Below, one piece after another: positions 16,621-25,765 of a stretch of 64,000 bases of DNA (position 1 is the stretch's first letter; each line of letters opens with the position of its first letter). Location: the NCBI GenBank assembly GCA_964652255.1, contig CAZZBM010000001.1, positions 496,001-560,000 on the forward strand, written 5' to 3'. Source of the stretch: CAZZBM01 sp964652255 (GTDB lineage Bacteria; Bdellovibrionota; Bacteriovoracia; Bacteriovoracales; CAZZBM01). Below the pieces are notes generated by a model that did no database searches, was not told where the DNA came from, and saw only the letters and a list, made by a program, of their open reading frames with translations. The translations under genes and the position numbers were made by a program.

Positions 16621-17097
16621 ATGTTTAAGATTCATGAGTATGTTGTTTGTCCTGGGCACGGGGTAGGAAAAATCCTTGCCATTCAGGAACAAAATATTCA
16701 GGATCAAAAAGTCGCTTTTTATTTAGTAAAAATTTTAAAAGACAATATTACTATTCTTGTTCCTGTTCAAGGTAAAGGTCATATCAGAGCTTTAGCTTCT
16801 CAAGTAGAAATAGAAAATGTTTTTTCTTTTTTAAAAAATCATAACTTTGAACCTGATTTATCTACTTGGAATCGTCGTCAAAGAGATTATTTAAATAAAG
16901 TTAAAACAGGTGATCTTATGGATATAGCTGATGTTTTAAGATCTTTATTAGTGATTCAAAATAAGAAAAAACTTTCTTTTGGAGAGAAAAAAATGCTTGC
17001 TCAATGCAAGGATTTATTGTTAAAAGAAGTGTCTCTTGTGAAAAATCAAAGTCTAGAAGAATTAGATAAAAATATAGAAAATATATTCAATGGTTAG
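16621..17097 (+). CDS. carD: CarD-family transcriptional regulator (RNA polymerase-binding)
   Basis: A 158-residue protein with an N-terminal CarD/TRCF RNA-polymerase-interacting domain (VVCPGHGVGKILAIQEQ, about residues 8-24) followed by a helical DNA-binding domain containing TWNRRQRDYLNKVKTGD and LSFGEKKMLAQCKDLL. CarD/CdnL proteins bind the beta subunit and stabilise open promoter complexes, often at rRNA and growth genes. They are common in Deltaproteobacteria, Actinobacteria and spirochaetes. It overlaps gltX by eight bases, so it heads a carD-gltX-cysS operon. Confidence 0.92.
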   Translation: MFKIHEYVVCPGHGVGKILAIQEQNIQDQKVAFYLVKILKDNITILVPVQGKGHIRALASQVEIENVFSFLKNHNFEPDLSTWNRRQRDYLNKVKTGDLMDIADVLRSLLVIQNKKKLSFGEKKMLAQCKDLLLKEVSLVKNQSLEELDKNIENIFNG

Positions 17098-18484
17098 AGT
17101 TCGTTTTGCCCCAAGTCCAACAGGTGATCTTCATATTGGTAATGCTAGAACGGCTATTTATAATTATCTTTTTGCAAAAGCCAATCAAGGAACTTTTATT
17201 GTTCGGGTAGAAGATACGGATGTAGCAAGAAGTACTGAAGAATCTTTTCATCATTTAATAGAGGACTTAAAGTGGTTAAATATTACGTGGGACGAGGGTC
17301 CAGAAAAAGAGGGTTCTTATGGTCCTTATTTTCAATCACAGCGTTTAAATATTTATAAAGAATATGCTGAAAAGCTTATTCATGAAGGAAAAGCTTATTA
17401 TTGTTTTGCTACAGATGAAGAATTAGAGCAAATGAAAGAAGTGGCTTTAAGAGAAAATAGACCCCCACATTATGAAGGAATTTGGAAAGATCCAAGAATG
17501 CATGAAGAAGCTTTAAAAAGAATTGCACAGGGGCAAAAGCCTGTGATTCGTTTTAGGGTTCCTTTAAAGAGTTATGTTCTTCATGATGAAGTAAGGGGTC
17601 GTATTGTTTATCCAGAAAATATGGTCGGAGATTTTGTTCTTATTAGATCTAATGATCTCCCTACTTATAATTTTTGTAATATTGTAGATGATTCTTTAAT
17701 GAAGATTACTCACGTGATCAGAGGAGAAGATCATTTATCTAATACACTCAGACAGTTGATGCTTTATGAAGCTTTTCAGCTAGAGCCTCCTATTTTTTGT
17801 CATCTTTCTCTTTTAATTAATCATGAAAGACAAAAGCTTTCAAAAAGAGATGGCGCTACAAGTGTTCGTTCTTACAGAGAGATGGGCTATGAAGCTGAGG
17901 CTTTGTTAAATTATCTTTGTCTACTGGGTTGGTCTCATCCTGAGGGAAAAGATATTTTTACAGCTCAAGAAGTTATTCCTTTTTTTAATTTAAATCGTTT
18001 AAGTAAATCTCCTGCTATTTATGATCTTAAAAAACTACAATGGATTAATGGAGAGCATTTAAGAAGAAAGGATTTAGAAGAGCTTTTAAATAAGCTTTTT
18101 CTAGATGCTGATCATGAGTTTTATAGGTATTCTTTAGAGAATCAAAAGAAGGCATTACAGTTATTTAAAAATCAGATTGTTTTTGTTTCAGATTTTAAAG
18201 AATTATTAAATCATTATTTATTTTTTACGAAAAAAGAAAAAGTACTTGAAGGTGAAGATTTAGTTAAGAATCTTCAGCAAGAAGAGTTCTATCAAAGTGT
18301 AGAATTTCTTTTAGGAGTTGATCCTAAAGAGATGATTCAGAAGTTAGGAGAGAAATTTCAGTTAAAGGGAAAAAATTTATTTTTGACAGTGAGATATCTT
18401 CTAACAGGAAAAATGCAAGGTCCAGAGCTTCCTGACCTTCTTTCTTTATTAAGCAAGGAAAGATTGTTACAAAGAATATCATGA
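17090..18484 (+). CDS. gltX: Glutamyl-tRNA synthetase
   Basis: A 464-residue class I synthetase. The HIGH motif is HIGN at 15-18 within FAPSPTGDLHIGNAR and the KMSKS-like motif is KLSKRDG. The middle has VIRGEDHLSNTLRQ. No glutaminyl-tRNA synthetase is seen in this window while gatC, gatA and gatB are present, so this enzyme is probably non-discriminating and also charges tRNA-Gln with Glu. It overlaps both carD and cysS. Length is normal. Confidence 0.96.
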   Translation: MVRVRFAPSPTGDLHIGNARTAIYNYLFAKANQGTFIVRVEDTDVARSTEESFHHLIEDLKWLNITWDEGPEKEGSYGPYFQSQRLNIYKEYAEKLIHEGKAYYCFATDEELEQMKEVALRENRPPHYEGIWKDPRMHEEALKRIAQGQKPVIRFRVPLKSYVLHDEVRGRIVYPENMVGDFVLIRSNDLPTYNFCNIVDDSLMKITHVIRGEDHLSNTLRQLMLYEAFQLEPPIFCHLSLLINHERQKLSKRDGATSVRSYREMGYEAEALLNYLCLLGWSHPEGKDIFTAQEVIPFFNLNRLSKSPAIYDLKKLQWINGEHLRRKDLEELLNKLFLDADHEFYRYSLENQKKALQLFKNQIVFVSDFKELLNHYLFFTKKEKVLEGEDLVKNLQQEEFYQSVEFLLGVDPKEMIQKLGEKFQLKGKNLFLTVRYLLTGKMQGPELPDLLSLLSKERLLQRIS

Positions 18485-19779
18485 GACTTTATGATACTTT
18501 ATCTGAGAACAAGAAAGAACTTCCTTTAGATGAAATTATAAAAATTTATTCTTGTGGTCCTACTGTTTATGGTCCTATTCACTTAGGAAATTTAAGATCA
18601 CTTTTAATAGCTGATTTGCTTCACAGGGTTCTTTTGTATTTAGGCTATAAAGTTTCTTTTGTAAGAAATTTTACTGATATTGATGATAAAATTTTAAAAG
18701 CTGCTCAAGAAAACAATCAAGATCCTTTGAAATATTCTCAGTACTGGTTAGAGGAGATTAAGAAGAAGATTCTAGAATTTAACATTTTACCTGTTTTAGA
18801 AGTTAAAGTGACTGATCATGTTTTAGATATTATTGAGTTTATTCAAGATTTATTGCAGCACAACTATGCTTATGAAAGTGAAGGAGATGTTTTTTTTTCA
18901 GTAAAAAATTTTCATGATTATGGAAAGTTAAGTAAAAAAACAGATCTTATTGAAAATTTTAGAATTCATTTACAAGAGAAGAAAAGAGATCAAAAAGATT
19001 TTGTTTTATGGAAAAAAGATGATCATTATGGTTGGAATTCTCCTTGGTCTAAGGGTAGACCTGGTTGGCATATAGAGTGTTCAACTCTTATTAAAAAGCA
19101 TTTAGGTGATACTCTTCATATTCATCATGGGGGGCAAGATTTAATTTTCCCTCATCATGAAAATGAAATTGCTCAATCAGAGTGTTTAACGCATAAGCCT
19201 TTAAGTTTAATTTGGATGCATCATGCTTTTGTTATTATGAATGAAGAGAAGATGTCTAAATCATTGGGTAATGTTGTTGATTTAGATGAGCTGCAAAAAA
19301 AGTATTCTTCTTCTTTTTTAAGATTTCTTTTTATTTCTAATCATTATCAAGATCCTATTCATTGGTCTGCTTCTTGGGTTGAGGAAAAAAAAGCTATGTA
19401 TGATAAAATTGACTTATTTCTCAAAGAAGAAGGTGGAAATGAATCTTTTCCTTTAAGGTTAGAAGAAGAATTTAAAGAGGGTTTAAAAGATAATTTAAAT
19501 ATAGCAAAAGCTCTAAGTGTTGTTTTTGAGATGATATCTTTGGCTAATAAAGACAAAAAATATTCAAGATTATTGATTAAAAATATTTTAGAGACTGTTT
19601 TTGGTTTAACTTTTTCTAAGGATATTATTCCTGATTTTATTCAAGATTTGGCTTTATTAAGAGAAGAAGCTAGAAAGAATAAAAATTATACTGAAGCAGA
19701 TCGTCTTAGACAAGAAATAGAAAGTCATGGATATGAAGTTTTAGACTCAAAAGAGAAAATAAAGATTATTAAAAAATAA
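18481..19779 (+). CDS. cysS: Cysteinyl-tRNA synthetase
   Basis: A 432-residue class I synthetase with a zinc ligand Cys25 in YSCGPTVYG, HLGN at 34-37, GWHIECS and the KMSKSLGN loop. It is somewhat shorter than the E. coli enzyme (461 residues), with a compact C-terminal anticodon-binding region that still contains the EADRLRQEI motif. It overlaps gltX by four bases (ATGA) and is the last conserved gene of the operon. Confidence 0.96.
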   Translation: MRLYDTLSENKKELPLDEIIKIYSCGPTVYGPIHLGNLRSLLIADLLHRVLLYLGYKVSFVRNFTDIDDKILKAAQENNQDPLKYSQYWLEEIKKKILEFNILPVLEVKVTDHVLDIIEFIQDLLQHNYAYESEGDVFFSVKNFHDYGKLSKKTDLIENFRIHLQEKKRDQKDFVLWKKDDHYGWNSPWSKGRPGWHIECSTLIKKHLGDTLHIHHGGQDLIFPHHENEIAQSECLTHKPLSLIWMHHAFVIMNEEKMSKSLGNVVDLDELQKKYSSSFLRFLFISNHYQDPIHWSASWVEEKKAMYDKIDLFLKEEGGNESFPLRLEEEFKEGLKDNLNIAKALSVVFEMISLANKDKKYSRLLIKNILETVFGLTFSKDIIPDFIQDLALLREEARKNKNYTEADRLRQEIESHGYEVLDSKEKIKIIKK

Positions 19780-19825
19780 ATTTTTCATTAAAAAATGTTT
19801 TTTATAAATGATGTGAACAATTGAA

Positions 19826-20242
19826 ATGGTTAAGATTTTTATCTTATTGGCTAATATAAAAGATGTTCAAGGCATTGAACAAAAAATCAATCAAAAGATA
19901 AAAAAATTAATTCTTAGAGGTTCTTTTAATCAAGATCTTCAAGAGGTATCTTGTTTAATTGAAGAAATTAATGAGTATTTATTTTTTTTAAGATCTGAAA
20001 AAGATAAATTTTCAATTAAGGAAAGATTTTTTTTTACAATAAACTTTTGTGATAAAAATCATGAAAGAAAAAAAGAATATATAAAAATAAAAAAAAGAAT
20101 AAAATATTATAAGAAAATAATAAAAAAAATAAACATACTTTTTGATTTCTACTATTGGGACAAAGATCTTGCTAATGAAATTATTGAGGATTTAAAAAGA
20201 AGTTTTGAGATGGTTTTTAAAAATTTGATTAATAGAAAATAA
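19826..20242 (+). CDS. Hypothetical protein, lysine-rich and helical
   Basis: A 138-residue protein, 46 bases after cysS. The N-terminus MVKIFILLANIKDVQG could be a weak signal or a buried strand. The remainder is strongly Lys/Ile/Phe-rich and predicted helical (KKRIKYYKKIIKKINILFDF). No family is recognised. It ends six bases from the end of the convergent recX, leaving no space for a terminator. AT content is higher than in cysS, as is typical of fast-evolving genes here. Confidence 0.45.
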   Translation: MVKIFILLANIKDVQGIEQKINQKIKKLILRGSFNQDLQEVSCLIEEINEYLFFLRSEKDKFSIKERFFFTINFCDKNHERKKEYIKIKKRIKYYKKIIKKINILFDFYYWDKDLANEIIEDLKRSFEMVFKNLINRK

Positions 20243-20248
20243 ACTCAT

Positions 20249-20665
20249 CTAATAATAAAAACCTCTTTGATTTAAATTTTTATAGTTTTTTTCTAAAAGT
20301 GTTTTATAAATCAGAAGTTCTTCTTCTTGAGAGTAAAAAGTATCTAGTTCTTTTAAATTTAATTTAAAGCCTTCTTGCTTGAGAAGATAAAGAACTTGAA
20401 GTCTTGATTTAAGTTTTCTTTTAAAAGAATTAATTCTGAGTTTAAGATAGCGTTCATCGTTGAGATAATTTTTTTCTTCTAATTTTTTTAGAACTTGATC
20501 AATATCTTGGGGTGAGTAAATTTGGAGAGCTCTTCTAAGTTTAAAACTAGAGAGCTCTCTTCTTGATAAAAGTTTCAATGCTTTTTGGTAGCAAGCCTTA
20601 ATGAGCTTTTTCCTTTTTATGATCTTTAATAAGACTTGGAAGATCATATTTTTTATAAAGCTCAT
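20249..20665 (-). CDS. recX: Regulatory protein RecX
   Basis: A protein of up to 138 residues. The core ALKLLSRRELSSFKLRRAL, LKKLEEKNYLNDERYL and ILL-type three-helix repeats match RecX, which binds RecA filaments and limits RecA activity. It follows recA on the same strand, the usual arrangement. The ATG at 20665 lies inside recA (68-base overlap); the conserved part begins after the recA stop, so an alternative non-ATG start near 20595 is possible. Confidence 0.82.
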   Translation of the reverse strand: MSFIKNMIFQVLLKIIKRKKLIKACYQKALKLLSRRELSSFKLRRALQIYSPQDIDQVLKKLEEKNYLNDERYLKLRINSFKRKLKSRLQVLYLLKQEGFKLNLKELDTFYSQEEELLIYKTLLEKNYKNLNQRGFYY

Positions 20666-21629
20666 TTTTAATTTCTTGTTGAAGTTGAGGCTTAGCTTTT
20701 AAAAAATCTTTTACAGCTTCTTTTCCTTGTCCTATTTTTTGATCCTTGTAGGAGAACCAAGAGCCAGCTTTATCAATAAGTTTTTCTTCTACGGCTGTGT
20801 CAATAAGACTATCTAGAGGTGAAAATCCTTCACCATAAAAAACATCGAGTTCAATTTCTTTAAAAGGAGGTGCAACTTTATTTTTGACAATTTTAACTTT
20901 TGTTTTATTACCTAAAACAGCGTCGCCTTCTTTAATAGAGCCAATTCTTCTAATGTCAATTCTTACTGAGGCATAAAATTTTAAAGCGTTTCCACCAGTG
21001 GTAGTTTCAGGGTTGCCAAAAAAAGTGCCTATTTTCATTCTTAGTTGATTTATAAAAATTACTGTACAATGAGTTTTTGAGATTGATCCTGTGAGTTTTC
21101 TTAGAGCCTGAGACATAAGTCTTGCTTGTAGTCCCATGTGAGAATCACCCATGTCTCCTTCAAGTTCTGCTTTAGGTGTAAGTGCTGCTACGGAATCAAT
21201 AATAAGAAGTTGAACACCACCAGAACGAACTAAAAGATCAGTAATTTCAAGAGCTTCTTCACCACTATCTGGTTGAGAGATAAGAAGTTTTGAAAGATCA
21301 ATTCCAAGTTTTTGAGCATACTTTGTATCAAGAGCATGTTCAGCATCAACAAAAGCAACAGTACCTCCATTTTTTTGACATTCTGCAGCTAAATGAAGAG
21401 CTAAGGTTGTTTTTCCAGAAGACTCTGGTCCAAAGATTTCAATGATTCTTCCTTGTGGAATTCCACCTATACCAAGAGCTAAATCTAAGCCGATAACACC
21501 AGTGCTAAGAGCTGGGATAGATTCTTGAATTTTTGAATCAAATTTCATGATAGCACCTTTGCCAAATTGTTTTTCAATTTGAGCTAAAGTAGCCTCAAGA
21601 GCTTTCTTTTTTTGTTCTTCTTGTAACAT
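20598..21629 (-). CDS. recA: Recombinase RecA
   Basis: A 343-residue RecA with Walker A GPESSGKTT (67-75), Walker B LLIIDSVAAL, the L2 loop NQLRMKIGTFFGNPETTTGG and a C-terminal Lys/Glu-rich tail. It forms filaments on single-stranded DNA for recombination and SOS cleavage. A clear AAGGAG lies eight bases before the ATG. I see no obvious LexA-type operator upstream, but that was judged only by eye. recX overlaps downstream and pgpA lies 43 bases upstream. Confidence 0.98.
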   Translation of the reverse strand: MLQEEQKKKALEATLAQIEKQFGKGAIMKFDSKIQESIPALSTGVIGLDLALGIGGIPQGRIIEIFGPESSGKTTLALHLAAECQKNGGTVAFVDAEHALDTKYAQKLGIDLSKLLISQPDSGEEALEITDLLVRSGGVQLLIIDSVAALTPKAELEGDMGDSHMGLQARLMSQALRKLTGSISKTHCTVIFINQLRMKIGTFFGNPETTTGGNALKFYASVRIDIRRIGSIKEGDAVLGNKTKVKIVKNKVAPPFKEIELDVFYGEGFSPLDSLIDTAVEEKLIDKAGSWFSYKDQKIGQGKEAVKDFLKAKPQLQQEIKNELYKKYDLPSLIKDHKKEKAH

Positions 21630-21672
21630 GATATTCTCCTTTTTGAGATATCTACCTTAAAGAAGAAAAAAA

Positions 21673-22107
21673 TCAAAGACTTTTTTGTTGAAAAAATTGA
21701 AAAAGAAAAGAAATGAAATGATAGAGACCAGCTCCAATAAGAGCAGCAACGATATCATCTAGAAAAACAAAAATTGCATGATCTTTTCGGTCAAATATAT
21801 AAATAGGAAAAGGTTTAAAAGTATCTAAAAAAGTAAAAAGAAGAAGAATAAAAATGAGATGAGTAAAAGTTGTGATTTGAGTTAGGCTGAAAATTAAAAT
21901 TCCACCAACAACTTCATCTAAGACAACCCATTTAGGATCTTGGAGTTTTAATTGATGAACAAAGTAAGTTCCAATGACAACAAAAAAGAAATTAAGATAG
22001 ATAAAAATTGGGAAATAAAAACTAAGAAGGATTGCAAAGGCAGCTGCGAGAAAACCACCTCCTTTAGGAAGGAAACCTAAGTGAGCTAAAGAAAGAAAAA
22101 ATTTCAT
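21673..22107 (-). CDS. pgpA: Phosphatidylglycerophosphatase A
   Basis: A 144-residue inner-membrane protein with about four membrane segments. The conserved DPKWVVLDEVVGG and DDIVAALIGAG motifs of the PgpA family are present. It dephosphorylates phosphatidylglycerophosphate to phosphatidylglycerol. The position upstream of recA resembles a pgpA-(cinA)-recA order; cinA is missing. The length is a little short but the motifs are complete. Confidence 0.93.
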   Translation of the reverse strand: MKFFLSLAHLGFLPKGGGFLAAAFAILLSFYFPIFIYLNFFFVVIGTYFVHQLKLQDPKWVVLDEVVGGILIFSLTQITTFTHLIFILLLFTFLDTFKPFPIYIFDRKDHAIFVFLDDIVAALIGAGLYHFISFLFQFFQQKSL

Positions 22108-22166
22108 GAGGTGATCATAACTCAGAAACTTGAATCTTTAAAAGTATTAAGTTATAAATTTTTTGC

Positions 22167-23411
22167 ATGAACGGAATGAAGCCTGATTATTTTTTTAATT
22201 GGGAAGGAATAGAATCTGTTCTTAAAAAAGATTTTCAAGGAGAATTTCCTTCTTATCTAAGAAACTTCAATCCTTTTGATTATATTAAAAATTATGGTTT
22301 TGATTTAAAAGATCCTATCCAAAAAGGTGAAATTTTTGGTCATTTTCAAGAATCTTTAAATATTATTAAATCTTCTTTTTTAGAAGAGGGTTTAGAAGAT
22401 GGGCTTCCTTTTAAAATTCCTAAAAAAATTTTAGAATTAACTCAAATCGAGTCTTTGTTGTTATTAACAACTCAGCATAATACAAAAGAAGAACAAGAAT
22501 TATCTTTATGGGCACATGTTATTTTAAAACTAATGCATTTGATTGCTTTAACAGATAAGGATATTCGCTTTAGATACTTTAAAGAAATAAAAGAACAAAT
22601 TTATAGAAAATATTCTACTTATCTTTTTCAGGATTCTCTTGGAAAAATGTACCTTTCTTCTTTTAAAGAAAGTACTAAAAGAATTTATTTAAAAGATTTT
22701 CAAGTCAAAGAACAAAAAACAAGAACAAGTATTATCTTAAAACTTCTTAATAAAGAAAATACTTTTGTAGAAGATGTTTATGATTATACTGGATTTAGAA
22801 TTATTACAGAAAATAAATTGGATTGTCTTAAGGTTTTAGATTTTTTAGTACAGCACCATGTTCTGATTTTGCAAAATATTAGAAATCAAAGATCTTTTAA
22901 TTCCTTATTTCCTTTTTCTGAGTTAAAAAAACTTTATTATGATTTTTTTAAAACTTCTAAAGAAGAAGGACTTACAAAAGAAGAATTTGAAAATAAATTT
23001 CAAGAAAAAGTAGAAGAACTTTCCCTACTTTATCATCAAAAAAAAGAAGATAATCCCTATTCTTTAAATGGATATAAAGCTATTCATGTTACTTCTTTTG
23101 AACTCATTAGACCCAAGAAAAAACTTTATCAAGAATTAAAAGAATTAAAAAAAATGGCTAATGAACAATATTTAGATCATCCCTTAACAGAAAAAATTAA
23201 TCAGTTAAAATTTAGTGCTCTTATTGAAGAAGTCAGTTTTTTTTATCCTTATGAGTTACAGATATTAGATGAAGAGTCTTATAAGAAATCTTTATCAGGA
23301 GAGGCTTCTCATCTGACTTATAAAAAATTACAAAGAAGAAAAGCTATTTGTCTTCTTTTTAAAGACTTAATTGCCTTTAAAGGAATGAATTCAGATGATT
23401 TGTTATTTTGA
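22167..23411 (+). CDS. RelA/SpoT-fold nucleotidyltransferase-like protein
   Basis: A 414-residue protein. Residues from about 180 on match a ppGpp synthetase fold: KTRTSIILKLL, EDVYDYTGFRII (203-213), NGYKAIHVTSFEL and YELQILDEESY, so the metal-binding Asp and the catalytic Glu appear kept. No HD hydrolase, TGS or ACT domain is present; instead there are about 170 N-terminal helical residues of unknown role and a long insertion between the second and third motifs. It resembles uncharacterised deltaproteobacterial RelA/SpoT-related proteins rather than RelA itself. It could make alarmones or modify another substrate. It overlaps the DCC-family gene by 17 bases. Confidence 0.72.
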   Translation: MNGMKPDYFFNWEGIESVLKKDFQGEFPSYLRNFNPFDYIKNYGFDLKDPIQKGEIFGHFQESLNIIKSSFLEEGLEDGLPFKIPKKILELTQIESLLLLTTQHNTKEEQELSLWAHVILKLMHLIALTDKDIRFRYFKEIKEQIYRKYSTYLFQDSLGKMYLSSFKESTKRIYLKDFQVKEQKTRTSIILKLLNKENTFVEDVYDYTGFRIITENKLDCLKVLDFLVQHHVLILQNIRNQRSFNSLFPFSELKKLYYDFFKTSKEEGLTKEEFENKFQEKVEELSLLYHQKKEDNPYSLNGYKAIHVTSFELIRPKKKLYQELKELKKMANEQYLDHPLTEKINQLKFSALIEEVSFFYPYELQILDEESYKKSLSGEASHLTYKKLQRRKAICLLFKDLIAFKGMNSDDLLF

Positions 23412-23682
23412 TGATCAATGTCCTTTGTGTATTAAAATTAAAAATCATTATGAAAAAAAATTAAAAAAAGTTCTTTGGATTGGTCTTTCTAAGACAATGT
23501 ATTCAAGAGATTCCATGATTGTTTTTGTTGATCAAGCTTATGTTAAAGAGCAAGCTATTAAAAAACTTTTAAGAGAGTCTTCTTATCCATTAAAATTACT
23601 TACTTATTGTCCTAATCTTTTATTAAAATGGGGCTATGAATTTTTATCTAAAAGAAGGTTTTTTTTAGCTAGATTTCTTTAA
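23395..23682 (+). CDS. DCC-family (DUF393) thiol-disulfide oxidoreductase-like protein
   Basis: A 95-residue protein with ICYFDDQCPLCIKIK at the N-terminus, the D-x-x-CPxC signature that names the DCC family, and the typical C-terminal aromatic/Arg segment (YEFLSKRRFFLARFL). These thioredoxin-like proteins are poorly characterised. It is shorter than most (about 110-140). The start lies in the end of the RelA-like gene, so the two are coupled. Its 3' end overlaps the convergent hydrolase gene by 18 bases. Confidence 0.75.
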   Translation: MICYFDDQCPLCIKIKNHYEKKLKKVLWIGLSKTMYSRDSMIVFVDQAYVKEQAIKKLLRESSYPLKLLTYCPNLLLKWGYEFLSKRRFFLARFL

Positions 23683-24606
23683 GAAGAATTCTATGTGATG
23701 GTTAATTTCCTGAAAGAATTCAATTTGTAAGAGATGTTTGCCTTCTAGACAAACAAAAAATTCACTATTTTTTAGTGTTTCAAAAACTTTTTTTTGTAAA
23801 GAAAAAGGAACAAGGGGATCTTTAGCACCAGCAATCACAAGGGTAGGTATTTGAATGTGGTGAATTCTTGATAGATCTTCACTGTAGATAGCATTAAAAT
23901 AAAGAGACCAAGCTTCTGGTCCACAGGAAAAAAAATCATGAAAATATTCTTCTGCAACTTTTCTAGGAACTCTACTTGTTTGAAAACCTATTTTATAAAT
24001 AAGATCAGTAGTGAGAATTGTTTTTAAAACAAGATCCCAAGCTTTTTGAGCTAGATTTTTTGGATCTATTTTAATTTTAGGTAACTGCTTTCCAAGTTTT
24101 TCTAAGTAAAGCTTTGAACTCATGGCTTTTTGACTGAGAAGGATTTGAGGAATGTCATAAGGGGGAGCTAAAAGAATCATTTTGCTCAATAGTTCTTCAT
24201 GATCTTGAGCAAAGCTCATAGAAAGAAGTGCACCCATGCTATGGCCAATAAGAATGATCTTTTTCTCAGGAAAGTAAGACTCAATAAGATCTAAAATGTC
24301 TTGTTTAATGGTCTTAAAATCAATAGGTTCTTTTGTGGGAGTTTCAAAAGTACCTCTATAATGAAAAGTTAAAATGGGATAATCTTGTTCCGCAAAATAA
24401 AGAATTTGAGGTAAAAAATTTTTTGCATGACACAAGAGACCATTAAGAAAAATTAAAGGTGTTTTTTTCTTTTCAAAATTTGCTCCTAAGCACCAAATTT
24501 TTTCTTTTTTCTTATTTGTAAAATAAAAAGTCTTAAGAGGTGAAGGTAAAGGATTTAACTCTAAAGTGTAATTCGCCTTTTGGAACTTGGATAAAAACTT
24601 CATCAT
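23665..24606 (-). CDS. Alpha/beta hydrolase
   Basis: A 313-residue protein with the alpha/beta-hydrolase order: oxyanion region PLIFLNGLLCHAKN, nucleophile elbow LIGHSMGALLS (GxSxG), acid in VIAGAKDPLVPF and His in EGKHLLQIE. Substrate cannot be told; lipase, thioesterase or esterase activity is possible. The ATG at 24606 lies inside greA (74-base overlap) but no later conventional start fits before the conserved core, and the pair is probably co-transcribed. Confidence 0.8.
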   Translation of the reverse strand: MMKFLSKFQKANYTLELNPLPSPLKTFYFTNKKKEKIWCLGANFEKKKTPLIFLNGLLCHAKNFLPQILYFAEQDYPILTFHYRGTFETPTKEPIDFKTIKQDILDLIESYFPEKKIILIGHSMGALLSMSFAQDHEELLSKMILLAPPYDIPQILLSQKAMSSKLYLEKLGKQLPKIKIDPKNLAQKAWDLVLKTILTTDLIYKIGFQTSRVPRKVAEEYFHDFFSCGPEAWSLYFNAIYSEDLSRIHHIQIPTLVIAGAKDPLVPFSLQKKVFETLKNSEFFVCLEGKHLLQIEFFQEINHHIEFFLKKSS

Positions 24607-25009
24607 TAATTTTTTTTCCTATTAATTCTTTGCCTAAGGGAGACCTATAGGAAATTTTAAAAGGACTCTGTTTAGCTTCTTCTTCTCCCACTATTTGATA
24701 GGATACTTCTTGTTGTTTTTGGTAGTCAAAAAGAATAACTTTAGCTCCAAAAACAATGATACTAGATTCAATCTTGCTAATATCAATGACTTCAGCTTGA
24801 GCTAATTTTCCTTGAAGCTCTAAAATTCTGCCTTCAATTAAAGACTGTCTTTCTTTGGCAGCATGATAATCAGCATTCTCTTTTAAATCTCCTAAATCTC
24901 TAGCATTTTGTAATGCTTCTTGGACAGCAGCTCTTTCTACGGTAATTAATAAATGGAGTTCCTCTTCTAGAAGATCTTTTTCTAGAAGGCTCATAGGTAT
25001 TTTATTCAT
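24533..25009 (-). CDS. greA: Transcription elongation factor GreA
   Basis: A 158-residue protein with an N-terminal coiled coil containing the tip residues (ARDLGDLKENADYHAAKE) and a C-terminal FKBP-like domain (ISYRSPLGKELIGKK). GreA stimulates RNA cleavage in backtracked RNA polymerase. The Asp/Glu tip (GDLKENADY) is intact. It overlaps the zinc-protein gene upstream by eight bases and the hydrolase gene downstream. Confidence 0.95.
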   Translation of the reverse strand: MNKIPMSLLEKDLLEEELHLLITVERAAVQEALQNARDLGDLKENADYHAAKERQSLIEGRILELQGKLAQAEVIDISKIESSIIVFGAKVILFDYQKQQEVSYQIVGEEEAKQSPFKISYRSPLGKELIGKKINDEVFIQVPKGELHFRVKSFTFTS

Positions 25010-25295
25010 CTTTAAATAATTTCAAAGCTTCATCAAAAAGCTTTTTTTTCTCCTCTTCAAGAGTTTTTGGATCTTTTCTGGGAGTGAAAAATTCACAAAA
25101 GTTGCTTTTTTCTTTATCTACAATTCTCTCTTCAAGATCTTGTTTGCATTCATACTGAGCCAAGGGATCATAATAAGCACACATTTTACAACAACGTAAA
25201 TCAACATGGCATTTTGGACAAAGATCTCTTCTGTAGATTAAACCTTCTTTTCCGAGATCAATTTCTGTGTCACATTGATAACAATTTACCATCAT
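25002..25295 (-). CDS. Small cysteine-rich zinc-ribbon protein
   Basis: A 97-residue protein starting at the ATG that overlaps the TGA of the upstream gene (ATGA). The sequence holds paired cysteines (NCYQCD, LCPKCH, RCCKMCAYY, YECKQ and FCEFF), about nine in all, consistent with one or two zinc sites. It ends in a Lys/Glu-rich helix. I do not recognise a named family. The position between an unknown gene and greA suggests a transcription or RNA-related role, which is only a guess. Confidence 0.65.
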   Translation of the reverse strand: MMVNCYQCDTEIDLGKEGLIYRRDLCPKCHVDLRCCKMCAYYDPLAQYECKQDLEERIVDKEKSNFCEFFTPRKDPKTLEEEKKKLFDEALKLFKDE

Positions 25296-25765
25296 ACTAA
25301 AGCCGATTTTTTTACAAAATGGCTTAGGTAATATCGCACAAGAGCTTCTTTTTGAAAAGCTTGTCCTTGATAGGTCCATTGAAGCTGTTCAAAAGGACCG
25401 AGTTGAAGAAGAATTTCTTGGTAAGAGTTTTTCTCTAATTGCTTATCTTGATCTAAATATTGAATACTCAGGCAGTTAAAAGATTTTTTACTAAAAAGAA
25501 GCTTTAAGCCATTTCTAAAAAGCATAAAGTCAGCTTCTGTTCCTGTGATTTTATAGATTTTAATTCTTTGAAGAGGCTGATCATGAGATCTTAAGTCATT
25601 GAAAACTTGAATTTGTTTTGAAAAATAGTCAAAAAGTTCTTCTAAAAATCTTAAATTTTCTTCATTCATCATCCCTTCTTGATGATGAGCCTCTCTTGCA
25701 TCTACAAAACCTTGTTGTTCTCTTTGGACTTCATCTAAAGCTAATTGTTCTATCCAATTTATCAT
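25292..25765 (-). CDS. Hypothetical protein
   Basis: A 157-residue protein of mixed helix and strand without membrane segments or signal peptide. The N-terminus is a long acidic helix (EQLALDEVQREQQGFVDAREAH). It is the first gene of a four-gene coupled group: this gene, zinc protein, greA, hydrolase. No motif is recognised. The strict ATGA overlap with the zinc protein suggests that the two act together. Confidence 0.6.
   Translation of the reverse strand: MINWIEQLALDEVQREQQGFVDAREAHHQEGMMNEENLRFLEELFDYFSKQIQVFNDLRSHDQPLQRIKIYKITGTEADFMLFRNGLKLLFSKKSFNCLSIQYLDQDKQLEKNSYQEILLQLGPFEQLQWTYQGQAFQKEALVRYYLSHFVKKSALV

Noticed and set aside
16528..16707. Upstream extension of the lipoprotein gene by 60 codons
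   Set aside because: It would overlap carD and hide a good lipoprotein signal starting at 16527.
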